A stretch of DNA of 64,000 nucleotides from positions 1,225,459 through 1,289,458 of the forward strand of contig PJRA01000549.1 of the NCBI GenBank assembly GCA_016987375.1, given 5' to 3'. This document shows positions 21,956-33,986 of the stretch, in pieces. The stretch is from Brachionus koreanus. Its lineage: Eukaryota > Rotifera > Eurotatoria > Ploima > Brachionidae. Positions within the stretch are counted from its first letter, which is position 1. Every line of letters starts with the position of its first letter. A program made the translations under genes and the position numbers. A model generated the notes under the pieces. It did not search any database. It saw only the letters and a list, made by a program, of their open reading frames with translations, and had not been told where the DNA came from.

Positions 21956-24900
21956 AATTATTTGCACCAGTCCCAGTTTAAATCAAAAATTTTATATGTT
22001 CGTTTTGTTTTTTTTTTTTTTTTTCACTAAATTGCTGTTTAATTTAAAAATTAAAATCTATCTATGTTTTTATTTCTTTTCTCATTCTATTTTTTTTTAT
22101 CTAAAGAGTTATTGTGTAATTTTATACGTTTAAGTTTTAATTTTTTTTTTCTATTTTTATATATTGTTTCTTTTTTGTATTTTTTTTTCGTTTTAATGTA
22201 AATTTTTAATTTAAATTCAAAAATAAAAAAATCAAAAATTAGCTTTGCATTTGCAGTTTATGTTCTGAACCACTATATAAATAAGTTATAATTAAACCCG
22301 CATAGGGTGGAAAAATCTTCAAAATATCTCTGCAATATGGGGCACATGTTTAAACCCCTTTCATCAAAAAATGGGGGACCGGTTTCGAATGGGTAATAAT
22401 TGTAGATGATTAATTCAATGCAGTAGCCTTTGTGTCAGATTGAAGCTGTTGTTCAAAAAGGTACTAGAAAAGGAGATATAAATAAGTTACTAGCATTTAA
22501 CAGTTTTGAAGTTGTCCCAGTCATTTTTGGCTTCCTCGAAAGTTTTCCTTTTAGATTCATTCAGAGGCTTTTTGAACAGTTCTTTCGAAAACAGAAAAAT
22601 TCCCGCACTATTTTGAACACAAGGCAAGAAAAATACAAAAGGACTAATGATGGTCTGGGAGTCAACTTTTGAAAGAAAGAGAACCGTGAAGGACAAGACT
22701 AAATTTGCAATTAGTCTGATTGTTGCCAAGGATAGAATGGAATGGAAGGGACAAGCTGACGCTTTATGATCCAGTGGCAGTAGAATATAGAAGAAATAAA
22801 ATTATTTAAGAAAATTCTTGCTTATTCTGTATCTTTATTTTTACAACAAGGCTCAAACAAAATTAACAGATGAATTAGATTTGTTTCTAATTATTTTTTA
22901 AGATTACATGTTAAAATTAATCGATAGATAATTTTCTTTCGTTTTAGAGTTGTTATTTTTTTTTTAATTTTTAAAAGTTTAAAAATTCAGATATTTATTT
23001 TCGTTATTAAAAAATTAAGCTAATTAATTGAAAAGTGTATATTAATAGAATATTTAACAATAAACAAAAAGCATGTCATTAGCTTATTTTTTATTTTATT
23101 TTTTAATCATTTTTGTTGGTTGTATTTAGTCAAATCCAAGCACGAAATTGAGAATATTAATTTCATAATCACTGGGGAGCGATTGTTTTCATAGTCATAC
23201 AGTTTAAATCTCATTTTAGTTTCTCAATGGTGTTTAGTGCACATTAAATGCTTCTAAAAATAATAATTGCAGGGTAAAAAGCTCGAAGGCTAATTAAGTT
23301 AAGTGTTTGCAATCAGTTTGAGTAAGAAAAAGGCGCCAAGCAAAAGCCTAATTACAAACGCGTTAAATTTTACATGTTATTCATAAGATAAGAATTGAAT
23401 CTTACAAGAATAGCTTGATCGATAAGAACTAAATCACATCAAATTAGATTGTGTCAAATTAGCCACTAAAAGTAAATGGAACATTTTTCACCTTAACAAA
23501 CTGCCTTTAAGGCCTTTAAAAAAAAAGTAAATTAAAATTTTGATTGCTATCTTTACATAATTCATTCTATTGTTTTGCTTGACACTCAAAATTCTCACCA
23601 ACAAAATTGTTAATTAACTAGAACAATCATTTTCCATTAGTGTATTTCGGTAAATTTTTAGTTCGTCAATTGAATTCAATAGAAAGGTGTCTAAATGCCC
23701 AAGTAGGTCTATCTTTTGAAATGATACGAACATTTTTTTCTCAAGTTAGAACCCCACTATTCTAAGGCGAAAATATTTACTGATTTTAAGAACTGATAAT
23801 TAGGGCTGAATCGACAAAAGAGAAATATTCTAACGTAAATGAAAGATATTTTAATTGAAAAAGATTTTTATCATGCAGTTAAATCTAAAAAAAAATAAAT
23901 ACTTTTTGGATAAAACCTTTGAAATTTATCTATTAATTTTATCAAAACTTTGTAGAATTTTCTCATGGATTTTTAACACGTATTGGAATTTAAATGTCTT
24001 GAAATCAATTTAAAAACTTATCCGATAAGTCACTATCAAAATTAGATCTTTTTTAATCAACAAACAGTCCGATTCCGGTAATACAGACATAGTTTTGTAG
24101 CTATTGATAGAGAACTGCTAAATTCTTATTCTAGAAATAAAAGATTTTAAAATAAATTCAAAATAAAATGTATTTATTTTTTGTTTTTATTTATTTTTAT
24201 TTAGCAAAAAAAGGACTCGAATTCAGGTAACATTAAACTCAGAAGTTTTGAGATTTTTTGACATCTATGATGGAAAATAAATTGTCTTTTTTTTTTTTTT
24301 GTGGAAGAATTTCTTTTTATAATTTAATATTTTTCATCGCCGAATCTGGCGTAATCTTTTTGAATAAAATAATAATAAAAAATAAATATTTTATTAAATC
24401 AATTAGTTTTAATTCTACTAAATTTATTGATTTTATATGCATTCAATTAAAAAAAAAAGAAATCAAAGAAATTAGAATTTTTTATAATTTCCTAAATGGG
24501 CATGTGTATTAGAATTTCATTTTATATTCCAAAGAGGTAAGTTTTGAAAACTTTAGTGAAGTTAAATAGACTTCTCTCATTTTAAATAAACACCATTAAA
24601 AAAGTAATGTTGGATCTATATGTTATCGGAAAATTGTAATACATGAAATTCTATAGTATTACGCTCTAATACGTAATTTTGTAAAAAAAAAAATAGAAAA
24701 AAAATCTCAAAAATTACTGATTTATGATTTTTTTCTGTAAATTACGAAAATATTTGTAAAATTTTAATTAAAAGCAAAATAAAATTAAATTTAAAAAAAA
24801 AATAAAGTTTTTATTTATTTTTGCATGCCGAATTTGAGCCGTGACAACGAGAATTGCAAAGTAGATTGGATTTGCGTCATGAGCATAGATAAGATGAACA

Positions 24901-26530
24901 CTGGGATGTTCAGTTGCATTTAACCGCACTTCACAAGCTAATTCATACAATTGACATTGAAAATGAATGGTTATGACCGGAAACATCAAGTTGGCATCGC
25001 GGATTTAAATTATTTAAGCTCCAATAATGACATCAGGCAAGTACTTTTAACTACAAGTCCACATTGTCTCAGCTAGCTTAGCTTGATTGTCGCGAACAAA
25101 TTTTGGCGGTCATGTCGATCTCTAGTTCTGCGGTTTAGAAATTGAAGTCACTTGAGTTAACTCACCTAATTTGTACTCCTTGGGATTAAAAACGTCTTCA
25201 GCACCGTCATTATCATCTCCTAATTTGTCTTCACTATAATCTTAACCCACAGTATCAAACAATTGTTTGACTGTTTCGAGTTTTGACCATTCTCTAACAA
25301 TTATTAGTCACCATCAAAAATAAAATAATGACCAAAATGCTTTTTAGTTGTTTTTAATTTAATTTCATTTTTAACTTAAATTTAATTAAAACTGTCCTCA
25401 AGATTTACGTATAAATTATCTAGTAATTTACCAGATGAAATTTAAACACCGTTCACAAGTAACTCTATAAATTTACGTTATCTCAAAATTTTCTTTTATA
25501 AATAATTTTATAAAAATAAATAGTGCTGCTTTATTTTTAAAATCATTAAAAGTATTAAAATTTAATTTACTTCTTAAAAAACTTTACGTTTTAGTAATAA
25601 AAATATATTTCTGAATTCTTTTGTGCTTTATTTATAGTTATAGTTTAGTATAAAAATTGAAACCAAAGTTAAGTTCGATTTTCTTAATGAGTGAATAATG
25701 AGATGATTTTTTTTCAAAATTCAATCCAGACTGATACCAACTCCAAAATGAAAAAAATGTTTCAAAAAAGTTTAATGAATTTTCTAATTTTTTTTTAAAG
25801 GCTTGAACAGCTTTTTGAAAAGAAATCAAAGTTTGTCAAAATCTTTAGCTGCTATAAGTGATGTATATAGTGTCATTAACTTTTACAATTGAATATTTTA
25901 AAGCAGTAACATTGACAAGAAATCAGAGACTGTAAAATCAAAAATATAGAAATATCGATGAAAAATCAATGGTTCAAATAGCATTTTTCAGATAAATATA
26001 TGCTTGATAGACATTTAGGATTCGTTGTAGAACAAGTGAGTTCAGCAAATGTATCAAAAATACTAATCAAAATTTAATTAAATTGAAAAACTCTTAGAAT
26101 ATTTAAAGTTAGGTTTATTCGTTTCAAATTTTGTTAATGGTTTATTGAGCTGAATGAATCGTAAACACTTGAATTTTTAGAGGTTTTTGCAATGAATAAT
26201 ATTCTTTCTGTCTGTTAGTCAATTAAAATATGTGTATAAATAAAATAAATTGTAAAAATAGTAGCTTAAAAGAGAAAAACTTTAACCATAAATAAAAATT
26301 TGAGACAGTGAAATTGAGATAAATTTTTATAAAGATGAGTATTAAAAAAAATTAAAATAATTTTGATTCTAGCAACATTGTAAATCCAAAACTTTAAACT
26401 AAATTATATTTTAAAGTAATTATAATTTATGCTCTTCAAATGATATGTCCAACTGTTTATTTATTTGATTCTAAAAAAAACTTTTTAAAATGAAAATTTT
26501 GAAATTTTGGTACTATAACATCATTATTGT
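21956..26530. other. Intergenic, AT-rich, with coding-like relics
   Basis: 3' UTR of the GATA gene to about 22240, then mostly AT spacer. Two patches look less random. At 22280-22790 the sequence is more GC-rich; its - strand reads NSAGIFLFSKELFKKPLN and continues (stop near 22490). At 24825-25300 - strand pieces read YELACEVRLNATEHPSVH and DDNDGAEDVFNPKEYKL, the second with an in-frame stop upstream and followed by GTGAGT. I could not assign either; they may be pseudogene or transposon relics. An AGATAAG lies at 23386-23392. Confidence 0.35.
26434..26500 (+). repeat. Short copy of the repeat found at 42248-42310
   Basis: CTTCAAATGATATGTCCAAC and the following TTTATTTATTTGATTC closely match the stretch at 42248-42305, which leads into a mariner-like relic. 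It is probably a truncated copy of the same element. Confidence 0.5.
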
Positions 26531-26532
26531 CG

Positions 26533-26660
26533 GTCCTGTGGTGTAGTGGTTAGAACACCCGACATCCAATCAGGAGGTCGTGGGTTCGAATCCTCATCCA
26601 GTCCGGCTGCAAACGCGTTGGGTTAACTACCCGACCGTCCAAGACATTTCAAGTTACAAA
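26533..26660 (+). repeat. tRNA-derived SINE head, truncated by assembly gap
   Basis: An A box (TGGTGTAGTGGTTAG) and a perfect B box (GGTTCGAATCC) lie at tRNA-like spacing in a GC-rich block. The acceptor and T stems do not pair well enough for a working tRNA (5' GGTCCTG against 3' CCAGTCC). A tRNA-unrelated body (GGCTGCAAACGCGTTGGGTT...) follows and runs into the N run at 26661. This is the architecture of a SINE with an internal RNA polymerase III promoter. Confidence 0.7.
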
Positions 26661-27513
26661 NNNNNNNNNNNNNNNNNNNNNNNNNNNNNNNNNNNNNNNN
26701 NNNNNNNNNNNNNNNNNNNNNNNNNNNNNNNNNNNNNNNNNNNNNNNNNNNNNNNNNNNNNNNNNNNNNNNNNNNNNNNNNNNNNNNNNNNNNNNNNNNN
26801 NNNNNNNNNNNNNNNNNNNNNNNNNNNNNNNNNNNNNNNNNNNNNNNNNNNNNNNNNNNNNNNNNNNNNNNNNNNNNNNNNNNNNNNNNNNNNNNNNNNN
26901 NNNNNNNNNNNNNNNNNNNNNNNNNNNNNNNNNNNNNNNNNNNNNNNNNNNNNNNNNNNNNNNNNNNNNNNNNNNNNNNNNNNNNNNNNNNNNNNNNNNN
27001 NNNNNNNNNNNNNNNNNNNNNNNNNNNNNNNNNNNNNNNNNNNNNNNNNNNNNNNNNNNNNNNNNNNNNNNNNNNNNNNNNNNNNNNNNNNNNNNNNNNN
27101 NNNNNNNNNNNNNNNNNNNNNNNNNNNNNNNNNNNNNNNNNNNNNNNNNNNNNNNNNNNNNNNNNNNNNNNNNNNNNNNNNNNNNNNNNNNNNNNNNNNN
27201 NNNNNNNNNNNNNNNNNNNNNNNNNNNNNNNNNNNNNNNNNNNNNNNNNNNNNNNNNNNNNNNNNNNNNNNNNNNNNNNNNNNNNNNNNNNNNNNNNNNN
27301 NNNNNNNNNNNNNNNNNNNNNNNNNNNNNNNNNNNNNNNNNNNNNNNNNNNNNNNNNNNNNNNNNNNNNNNNNNNNNNNNNNNNNNNNNNNNNNNNNNNN
27401 NNNNNNNNNNNNNNNNNNNNNNNNNNNNNNNNNNNNNNNNNNNNNNNNNNNNNNNNNNNNNNNNNNNNNNNNNNNNNNNNNNNNNNNNNNNNNNNNNNNN
27501 NNNNNNNNNNNNN
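26661..27513. other. Assembly gap (853 N)
   Basis: Run of undetermined bases. Both flanks are tRNA-derived repeats pointing into the gap, so the missing sequence is probably repetitive. Confidence 0.98.
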
Positions 27514-27606
27514 TTGAAGATTTTTCCACCTTCAGTGGGTTTTGAACCCTCCACCCTTTGCTTGCATGACTAACACACAAACCACTCGGCTATACGGGCT
27601 AATGGC
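27514..27606 (-). repeat. Second tRNA-derived repeat head, opposite orientation
   Basis: On the - strand an A box (TAGCCGAGTGG) at about 27598-27588 and a B box (GGGTTCAAAACCC) at about 27550-27538 are spaced as in a tRNA. Acceptor halves do not pair (GCCCGTA against the 3' side), so it is a SINE head or tRNA pseudogene. It differs from the left-flank element in sequence and runs toward the gap. Confidence 0.65.
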
Positions 27607-28247
27607 CCAATGAATAAGATATATTTAAATTACTCTAGGAAAAAAAAATTAAATTAGGAAAGACAAAATTAAGAGACAAAGTAAAAAGAAAAAAATAACA
27701 TTTAATAAATGTCTGTTTATATTTTCAAAAATAATAAAAAATTCCCTAGTAGAATAAATAACATGACCACTTTTTGCTTATCAAATTTTGGACTTTCTCT
27801 AAAAACTAACTTGGCTGAAATTAGAGATTTAAATTCTGTTACAATATGGGGATTCGATTCAAATTCATTCAATTCTCCGACTAGTTGTTTTTAAAATAAT
27901 TTCTCAATAATTTTTCCGTCCGTATAAATTAAATTTTTTATGGAATTCATAGGGACCAAGTTATTTTCTTTTATATTAGTACTTTATTATACTTATTATG
28001 TATAAGCTCTAATCAGTAAGATAACCAGTGGTTGTAAAAATGGTTGATCTAATTAACACTACACTCGTTTGGTGCTTCTAGTGTAAGTAAATTATTTCAC
28101 CCCAATTTTTTGAAAAATTTAAATATTTTTATAACGCAGTATTCAAGTTAGTTTCAATATATTTACAGACTAACTGATAAACCAGGCACAAATATCATCG
28201 ATATAGAGGGTTATTTTTAGTTTTTTTGGGATCATGTTTACGATGCT
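27607..28247. other. AT-rich spacer
   Basis: No gene seen. A 61-codon frame at 27709-27894 has no recognisable features. Confidence 0.5.
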
Positions 28248-28951
28248 CGAGGAGACAAAAACAGGCAAATAACACTGTTAAAACGCTCTTTAAAAGTGAG
28301 CCTTTAAACGGGAAAAATAGACGATAAACGGGGGTAAAACAGCCAGAAAAAATAAAAAAAAATTTTATTATTTTCTTTAAAAAAAAGTATATAGACAAGA
28401 ATTTAGACAATTAAGTAATAAAAAATAAAATAAAAATAAAATTTAACATAAAAAAATTTTTAAGCGTTTTTAAAGATATTTTAAAGCGTTTTAGGTGTTT
28501 AAATAGTGTTTAAGAGTGTTTGAGGTGTTTTTTATTTTTCAAATTTTCAATCATGTTCATTTTTCTCGACAATTTCTGATTTAATAAATTTTTTCGCAAA
28601 AGTTAGTAAAATTTTAAAATGTTTCCGTATTGTTTTTTTAAAAATTTTATTATTAATAATCTTTTAATTAAAATTTTAAAATTAATATTAAATATTGATA
28701 ATACAAATAATTTGATTATTTAAAATCATTTCTGAAAAATAAACATGCTTAAATTGTTTTTGAAGCGTTAAAAACGTTTAAAAAACTCTCTAAATTAAAT
28801 ATTTTGTTTTATTTATAAAGTGTTTTTCACTCATTTTTTGGCCCAAAAACGCTCACGCTTCAAACGCAAATAAAAAACCAAGCGAAAACGCCCAAAAAAC
28901 AACCACCAAACCCCGTTTAAACAGTGTTTTTTGCCTGTTTTTGTCCCCTCG
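28248..28951. mobile_element. 704-bp non-autonomous inverted-repeat element (MITE-like)
   Basis: Terminal inverted repeats of 38 bp: left 28248-28285 begins CGAGGAGACAAAAACAGG, right 28914-28951 is its complement with 3 differences (…CCTGTTTTTGTCCCCTCG). Inside each terminus a further AAACG-rich region is partly complementary. The interior is AT-rich, dominated by degenerate GTGTTTAAG/GCGTTTTTA units, and has no coding capacity. No convincing target-site duplication was found, so the exact ends and superfamily are open. Confidence 0.75.
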
Positions 28952-29749
28952 GGTGTCAATAAAAATGTTAAAAAAAGTGTGAATAGACAACTCTCTTGAG
29001 AGACTCGAGTTTGGATGATAAAGTTCTTGAAAGTTTAATTATTAATCCAAGCTTTAAATAAAATGATTCGAAAAAAAAACTAATAGAAAAAATACAAAAA
29101 TAGATTTTAGTAGATTAGTTGGATTTTAAATTAATTTTATATTTATTTATTATTAATATTATTTTTTGTATTTATTTAATGAATTTATTATAAAAATATT
29201 GAAAAATACTGCTTTGGTTTTATAAAAAAAATTATCGAAATTTTTTTATTTTATCTTTAAATCTGCTGTAGAAACTTTTCTAAAAAAATTGAGTAGAGTA
29301 AAAACTCATCTTAATAAAAACTTAATAAAGCTGATAATAAATAAGCTTTTTTATTTTTTTTTAAGTTTATTTAAAATTTTTTTAAATGGCTCTGAGTAAT
29401 AAAACTCTTTTCGTTATTCTAAATTTTACTATATTAGAATATATAAAAAAAAACAATATGGGTCTTGGTTATATTACAAAAAAGTAAAAGTATTATTAAT
29501 AAAAAAAACAATATATATAGTTACAAAAAAATGAATATTTAAAGATAAGAGAAAGTTTTAGGATAAGGGTTTAGGATAAATCTTCCAATTATTGACTTAA
29601 CTCACTCCAAACATCACTGTAGTGTTTACATTACTACCCTTGGGCCCGTCTATTCGATCTTCTTGTTAGACATTTATGAGCAGCTATTAATGCTATACGT
29701 TAACTAAAACGCTCAGGGTTTAGTTAGTAAACTAATCCGGTGATATCAA

Positions 29750-29782
29750 CAAAGATGTCGCTATATAGCACATATCTTTGTT
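29750..29782. repeat. Palindromic hairpin
   Basis: Outer arms ACAAAGAT and ATCTTTGT enclose the perfect palindrome GCTATATAGC. The 33-bp structure stands in a locally GC-richer patch (29620-29790). Role unknown. Confidence 0.5.
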
Positions 29783-32700
29783 CCGAAAAAACTTGCATCA
29801 AATTTAAAAACTTAGTAAATACTTAATGTTTGATATCAAAAAATAAATATAACTAATGATAAACATCATTTTGATTTTTCCTAAATGCGTTGCAGTATTT
29901 ATACATCTACTTTTATTCTTGTTCAATTAAATCATTTGATTGAAATCATTACTTGGCTTATTTAACGTGGTAATTATGTTATTACATCGAATTTTTATTT
30001 AAAAAATACAAGTTAATAAAAGAACCTTCCTTCATCACTCAAAAATCCGAGAGGCCAAATCTCCTATTTCTAAATTCTCTTTTTGACTGATTTTTAATTA
30101 GGTATTTTTTATTTAACAATGCATTTATTGACCCTATCTTAGATTCAGTTTTGTGAGAAAAATAATAGTTCTTTTATTTCAAGATTTTTTTTTCTCAAAA
30201 TGGTTTAGAAAGCAGTAACCTTTGGTTATTTTATTTAGTAATTAAATTTTGAATTTTAAATTTAAATCGAACATATCTTAATTTTTTTTTAATAGACTAT
30301 GATTTGTTCAATATTTAAAATAAACAAAATTTTAAATAGGAATTTTTAGAAGATTTGAAGATAGAAAAATCTATTTGGTGTATATAAAAAGGAACTTAAA
30401 TTAAAAAATATAAATTATTTTTTCTTTAAATTAAAATGACAACCCAAGTTGTTGTTTCTCAGAATCAAATATTAAAGCTAGATTTTGAGATTTTTTTTTC
30501 TAAAGAAAATCTTTTCAAATATTATTTTTGTTTATTAAATGAATAAAAGCTTATTCCACAAAAAACAAAGTCATTATAATTAAATTTATTGTTTTTTTAT
30601 TATCTAATAGTTTGAATATTATATATATTTTTAATTAAATAAACAAAAAAACATAATAAACTTTTCATTAAAAAAGAACTAAGATTAATTATTTCGCTGA
30701 ACAAACATATTTCCTCAAGAATAACTATGAAAAATTTTTATTATTTTTTAATTAATTAAAATAATAAAATATAATTGACATGAATTGAAAGAAACAAACA
30801 AAAGTGCCAAGAAAACTGTTCAAATAAATCAGAAAGAAGAAATATTTTTTCTTTTTTCATGATTTAAAAAAATTTATTTTGATCGATTGGATATAATTTC
30901 AATGCATTTTTAGGCTTTTAAACTGACACTGTGACACAAAATTAATTTCTATACAAACAAAATGCTGAATTAATTCAAAACAAAATTTATTTTCAATCGA
31001 TTAGACAGTTGGATAATTTTTGCTTAAAAACAAAGTTCATAATTAAAGAAATTTTTTTGATTTGAATTTTTCCTGTTTATAAACAGATTAATTAGTATAT
31101 TGTTTTTGACTATAGGCTATTTTAAAAGTCTTACAATACTAATTATATTTTTTTGATTTGAAAAAATATTTACCCAGGCAAAATATTTTAAACGCTCTTA
31201 AAAATGATTTATTACTTGTACACCAATGTAGACTACTTAACTACTAATCAAGCTCTTGACCTTACTCTAGATGTCAATAAAAAACCTTCCATGGACATGA
31301 AAGCCTTTATTTAACTTGGTCAAAATTGTCTATTTATAATTACTCAAATTTAGGTTTTTACATGATAAAAAAAAATTTTGCTCAATTTCTAAATATTTGT
31401 ATTATCTGTTTGAACTTTTGAGTGATCAATTATGGTTTGGTAGCTATCTTTTGGGTAAACATTACCAATATTTCATTTTTATTTGAACCTAAAGTCCTAT
31501 TCCAAATCTTGTTAGATTTACGTAAACCTCTGATCGATCAATTAACTTAGGTCTTGTGGGCTATGACCTAAAAAAAATGAGATACATTATAAAATGAGAT
31601 ACTACAAGAATGATTTTTCTTAATCACCATTTTGATAATGAGAGGTTTTATATAATATTTTTTTTGGAGCTTTTAATTTTCAGCTTTTTTTAATCTTAAG
31701 ATTTTTTTTTAAATTAATATGATCCATGAACTTTTAATTCAGTATATTTATTGTTCAGTATTGTATTCAGCAATAATCATCAATTAGAGACTTTTTGAAG
31801 TGTAAAATATAAGTTTAACAAAACTATTAGACAGAAAAACTAACAAGATTTATCAAGAATGTTTAGTTTAAAATTGGAGGCTAAAATTTCCGCTTAGTGG
31901 TTGTTATCATGGTTAATCTGGCACTCAAAATAGGAAAATTAACACAAGCTTAATATGAGAGGAAAAAAATGTTCAACGAAGGCTGTAAAATTTCTAATCA
32001 ATTTTTTTCATATTGCAGCTATTTGAAATTGAAATAAAACAATTTCTAGCAAATATGGACAATAAAAGTAGGGCCTAGTCATGCGAATTAAGTTTAAGGA
32101 AAAAATTTCTAGTTGAAAAATCAAACTAGCCAAAGTTTAGTAGAAAAGCTTGTTGAAATACGGTCAGACTTACCATAAACATTTCAAATTATAGACTAAA
32201 TTACAACTGTTAATGGTTTAAATCATTTTTGTATTTGATCGAAAAATATGTTTTTTGATTAATGAGCAAAGAGGTGCTTGATAATCAAGGCCTTAAATAT
32301 ACCTTTAATAAAAACTCGAGAAAATTAAGCTTATTTAACATTTGATATAACAATTTGCTACGAATGCTATATTTTTTAGGTATTAGACTCATCACTCACT
32401 TTAAAATAGAGCTAAAGACTTTATCATATGTTTTCAACAAATTAATTTTTTTTTATAAAAGCCAAATCAAGCTCTTTGCTTTAATGCTACCTGAACCCCT
32501 ATCAAGTTCGAAAATGGAATGCAAGCTGGCAAGTCTCATTCAAAATTTGACTTTTCAATAATTTAAAAATTTCATTGTTAAAATAAAGTGGCAAATTGGA
32601 ACAAAAGAGTCTAGATTTTTTAGACAAAATTTTAAATTGAAATAGTTGCTAGTTTAATTATATGTTTTATGTTTTAAATGAGAAGTAAAGCAATAAAATG

Positions 32701-33949
32701 ATTTTAAATTTAGAAAAAAAAAATTAGTTGCAGAACGAGTTAAATTTGAATTATCTGAATGAGATAAAGAGCTTTGTAAAATTAAAATTAGTCAATATTT
32801 TATTGTTTTTTTGTGAGCTAACCTTACTTACACTGACCAAAATTTTAAGAATGAGACTCAAGTGTAAATTCAGTCATATTTAACAAATTTAAGATAAGGA
32901 TCATTTTAATCTTACATAAAGTGTTTATTAAAAAATTTATGCCATAATAAGATAAATTAAATTTTATTATGTAATTCATCAAAAGACAAAAAAATGCTAT
33001 AAGTATTAAATGAAGCGAGTAAAACTAGGAAAAAAAACAGAATGACTTGATGAAACGCTTACAGACAAGGCTCTGATTATATTGTTGTGTGTTTAGCCTT
33101 GACTGCTTGTTCTCCTATTTCCGATTGCTTTCTCTCGAGTTAATTTTGTTTATCTTATGATCAATTTATTTCAAAAATGAGTCAAAAAGACTTAGAGCTC
33201 AGAAGAAGACCTAATTGACTCGTGAGCGGATAAATAATGACGGCTATGTGCATTTCGGGAGTAAACACCAAATTCAAATAAATAAACAAATATTTTTTAG
33301 AATAAACTTCCTTAAAAAACTAGGGTTCCGAATCAGAAGTGTTTTGCTAAATAGATAAAATTAGTTTTAATCGGGTCTATAACTCTTAAGACTTATAATA
33401 AACACAGAAATAGTGAAGCAATTTGGAGGAAAAAATCGATAATTTTGTACTAAAATTCGAATAATTTTGTCGACTAAATTAAGATTCAAAATTACAATAA
33501 AAAAATATTTTTTTATTACAAGTTTTACAATTCTTTTTGTTATCAAGCAATTGCATTTTTTGCACAAGCCGCTTATTTAAAGAAATGCCACTAGATCGCT
33601 AATGGCCATTAGCCTATTATCAAAGCTGATTTTAATAATAAATGGTTCTAAATATTGATTTTTTTTTTTCAAGTCCTGATACAATCTAGCACTCTAGTCC
33701 TGCTCTTTCAATATTCTGTTCGTGAGTTCCGTTGAAACAACAAAATTTAGCATAAAATATTATCGAAAATTCATTAGATATTTAATTTTTCAAAATTCAT
33801 TTTGGTTTTGTTTTTTATTTTTTTTAACAATAGTTGGGCAACCTGTCAAGTCCAGCATGGGTTGTGTAACCATCACAAATAACGTAGAAATTAATTATTT
33901 ATTTAGTAGAAAGTAAAAATTTAGTTTTTAATGGAAAAAATGGTTGAAA

Positions 33950-33986
33950 ATTTTTTTTCTTTTTTTCTTTTTTTCTTTTTTTTTAA
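33950..33986. repeat. TTTTTTTC simple repeat
   Basis: Four to five tandem pyrimidine units with short length variation. Confidence 0.7.

Noticed and set aside
26533..26610. Functional tRNA gene
   Set aside because: A and B boxes are fine, but acceptor and T stems do not pair and a non-tRNA body follows, so a SINE head fits better.
26580..27580. Three long open frames of ~300 codons across the first gap
   Set aside because: They consist almost wholly of undetermined residues; the gap creates them.
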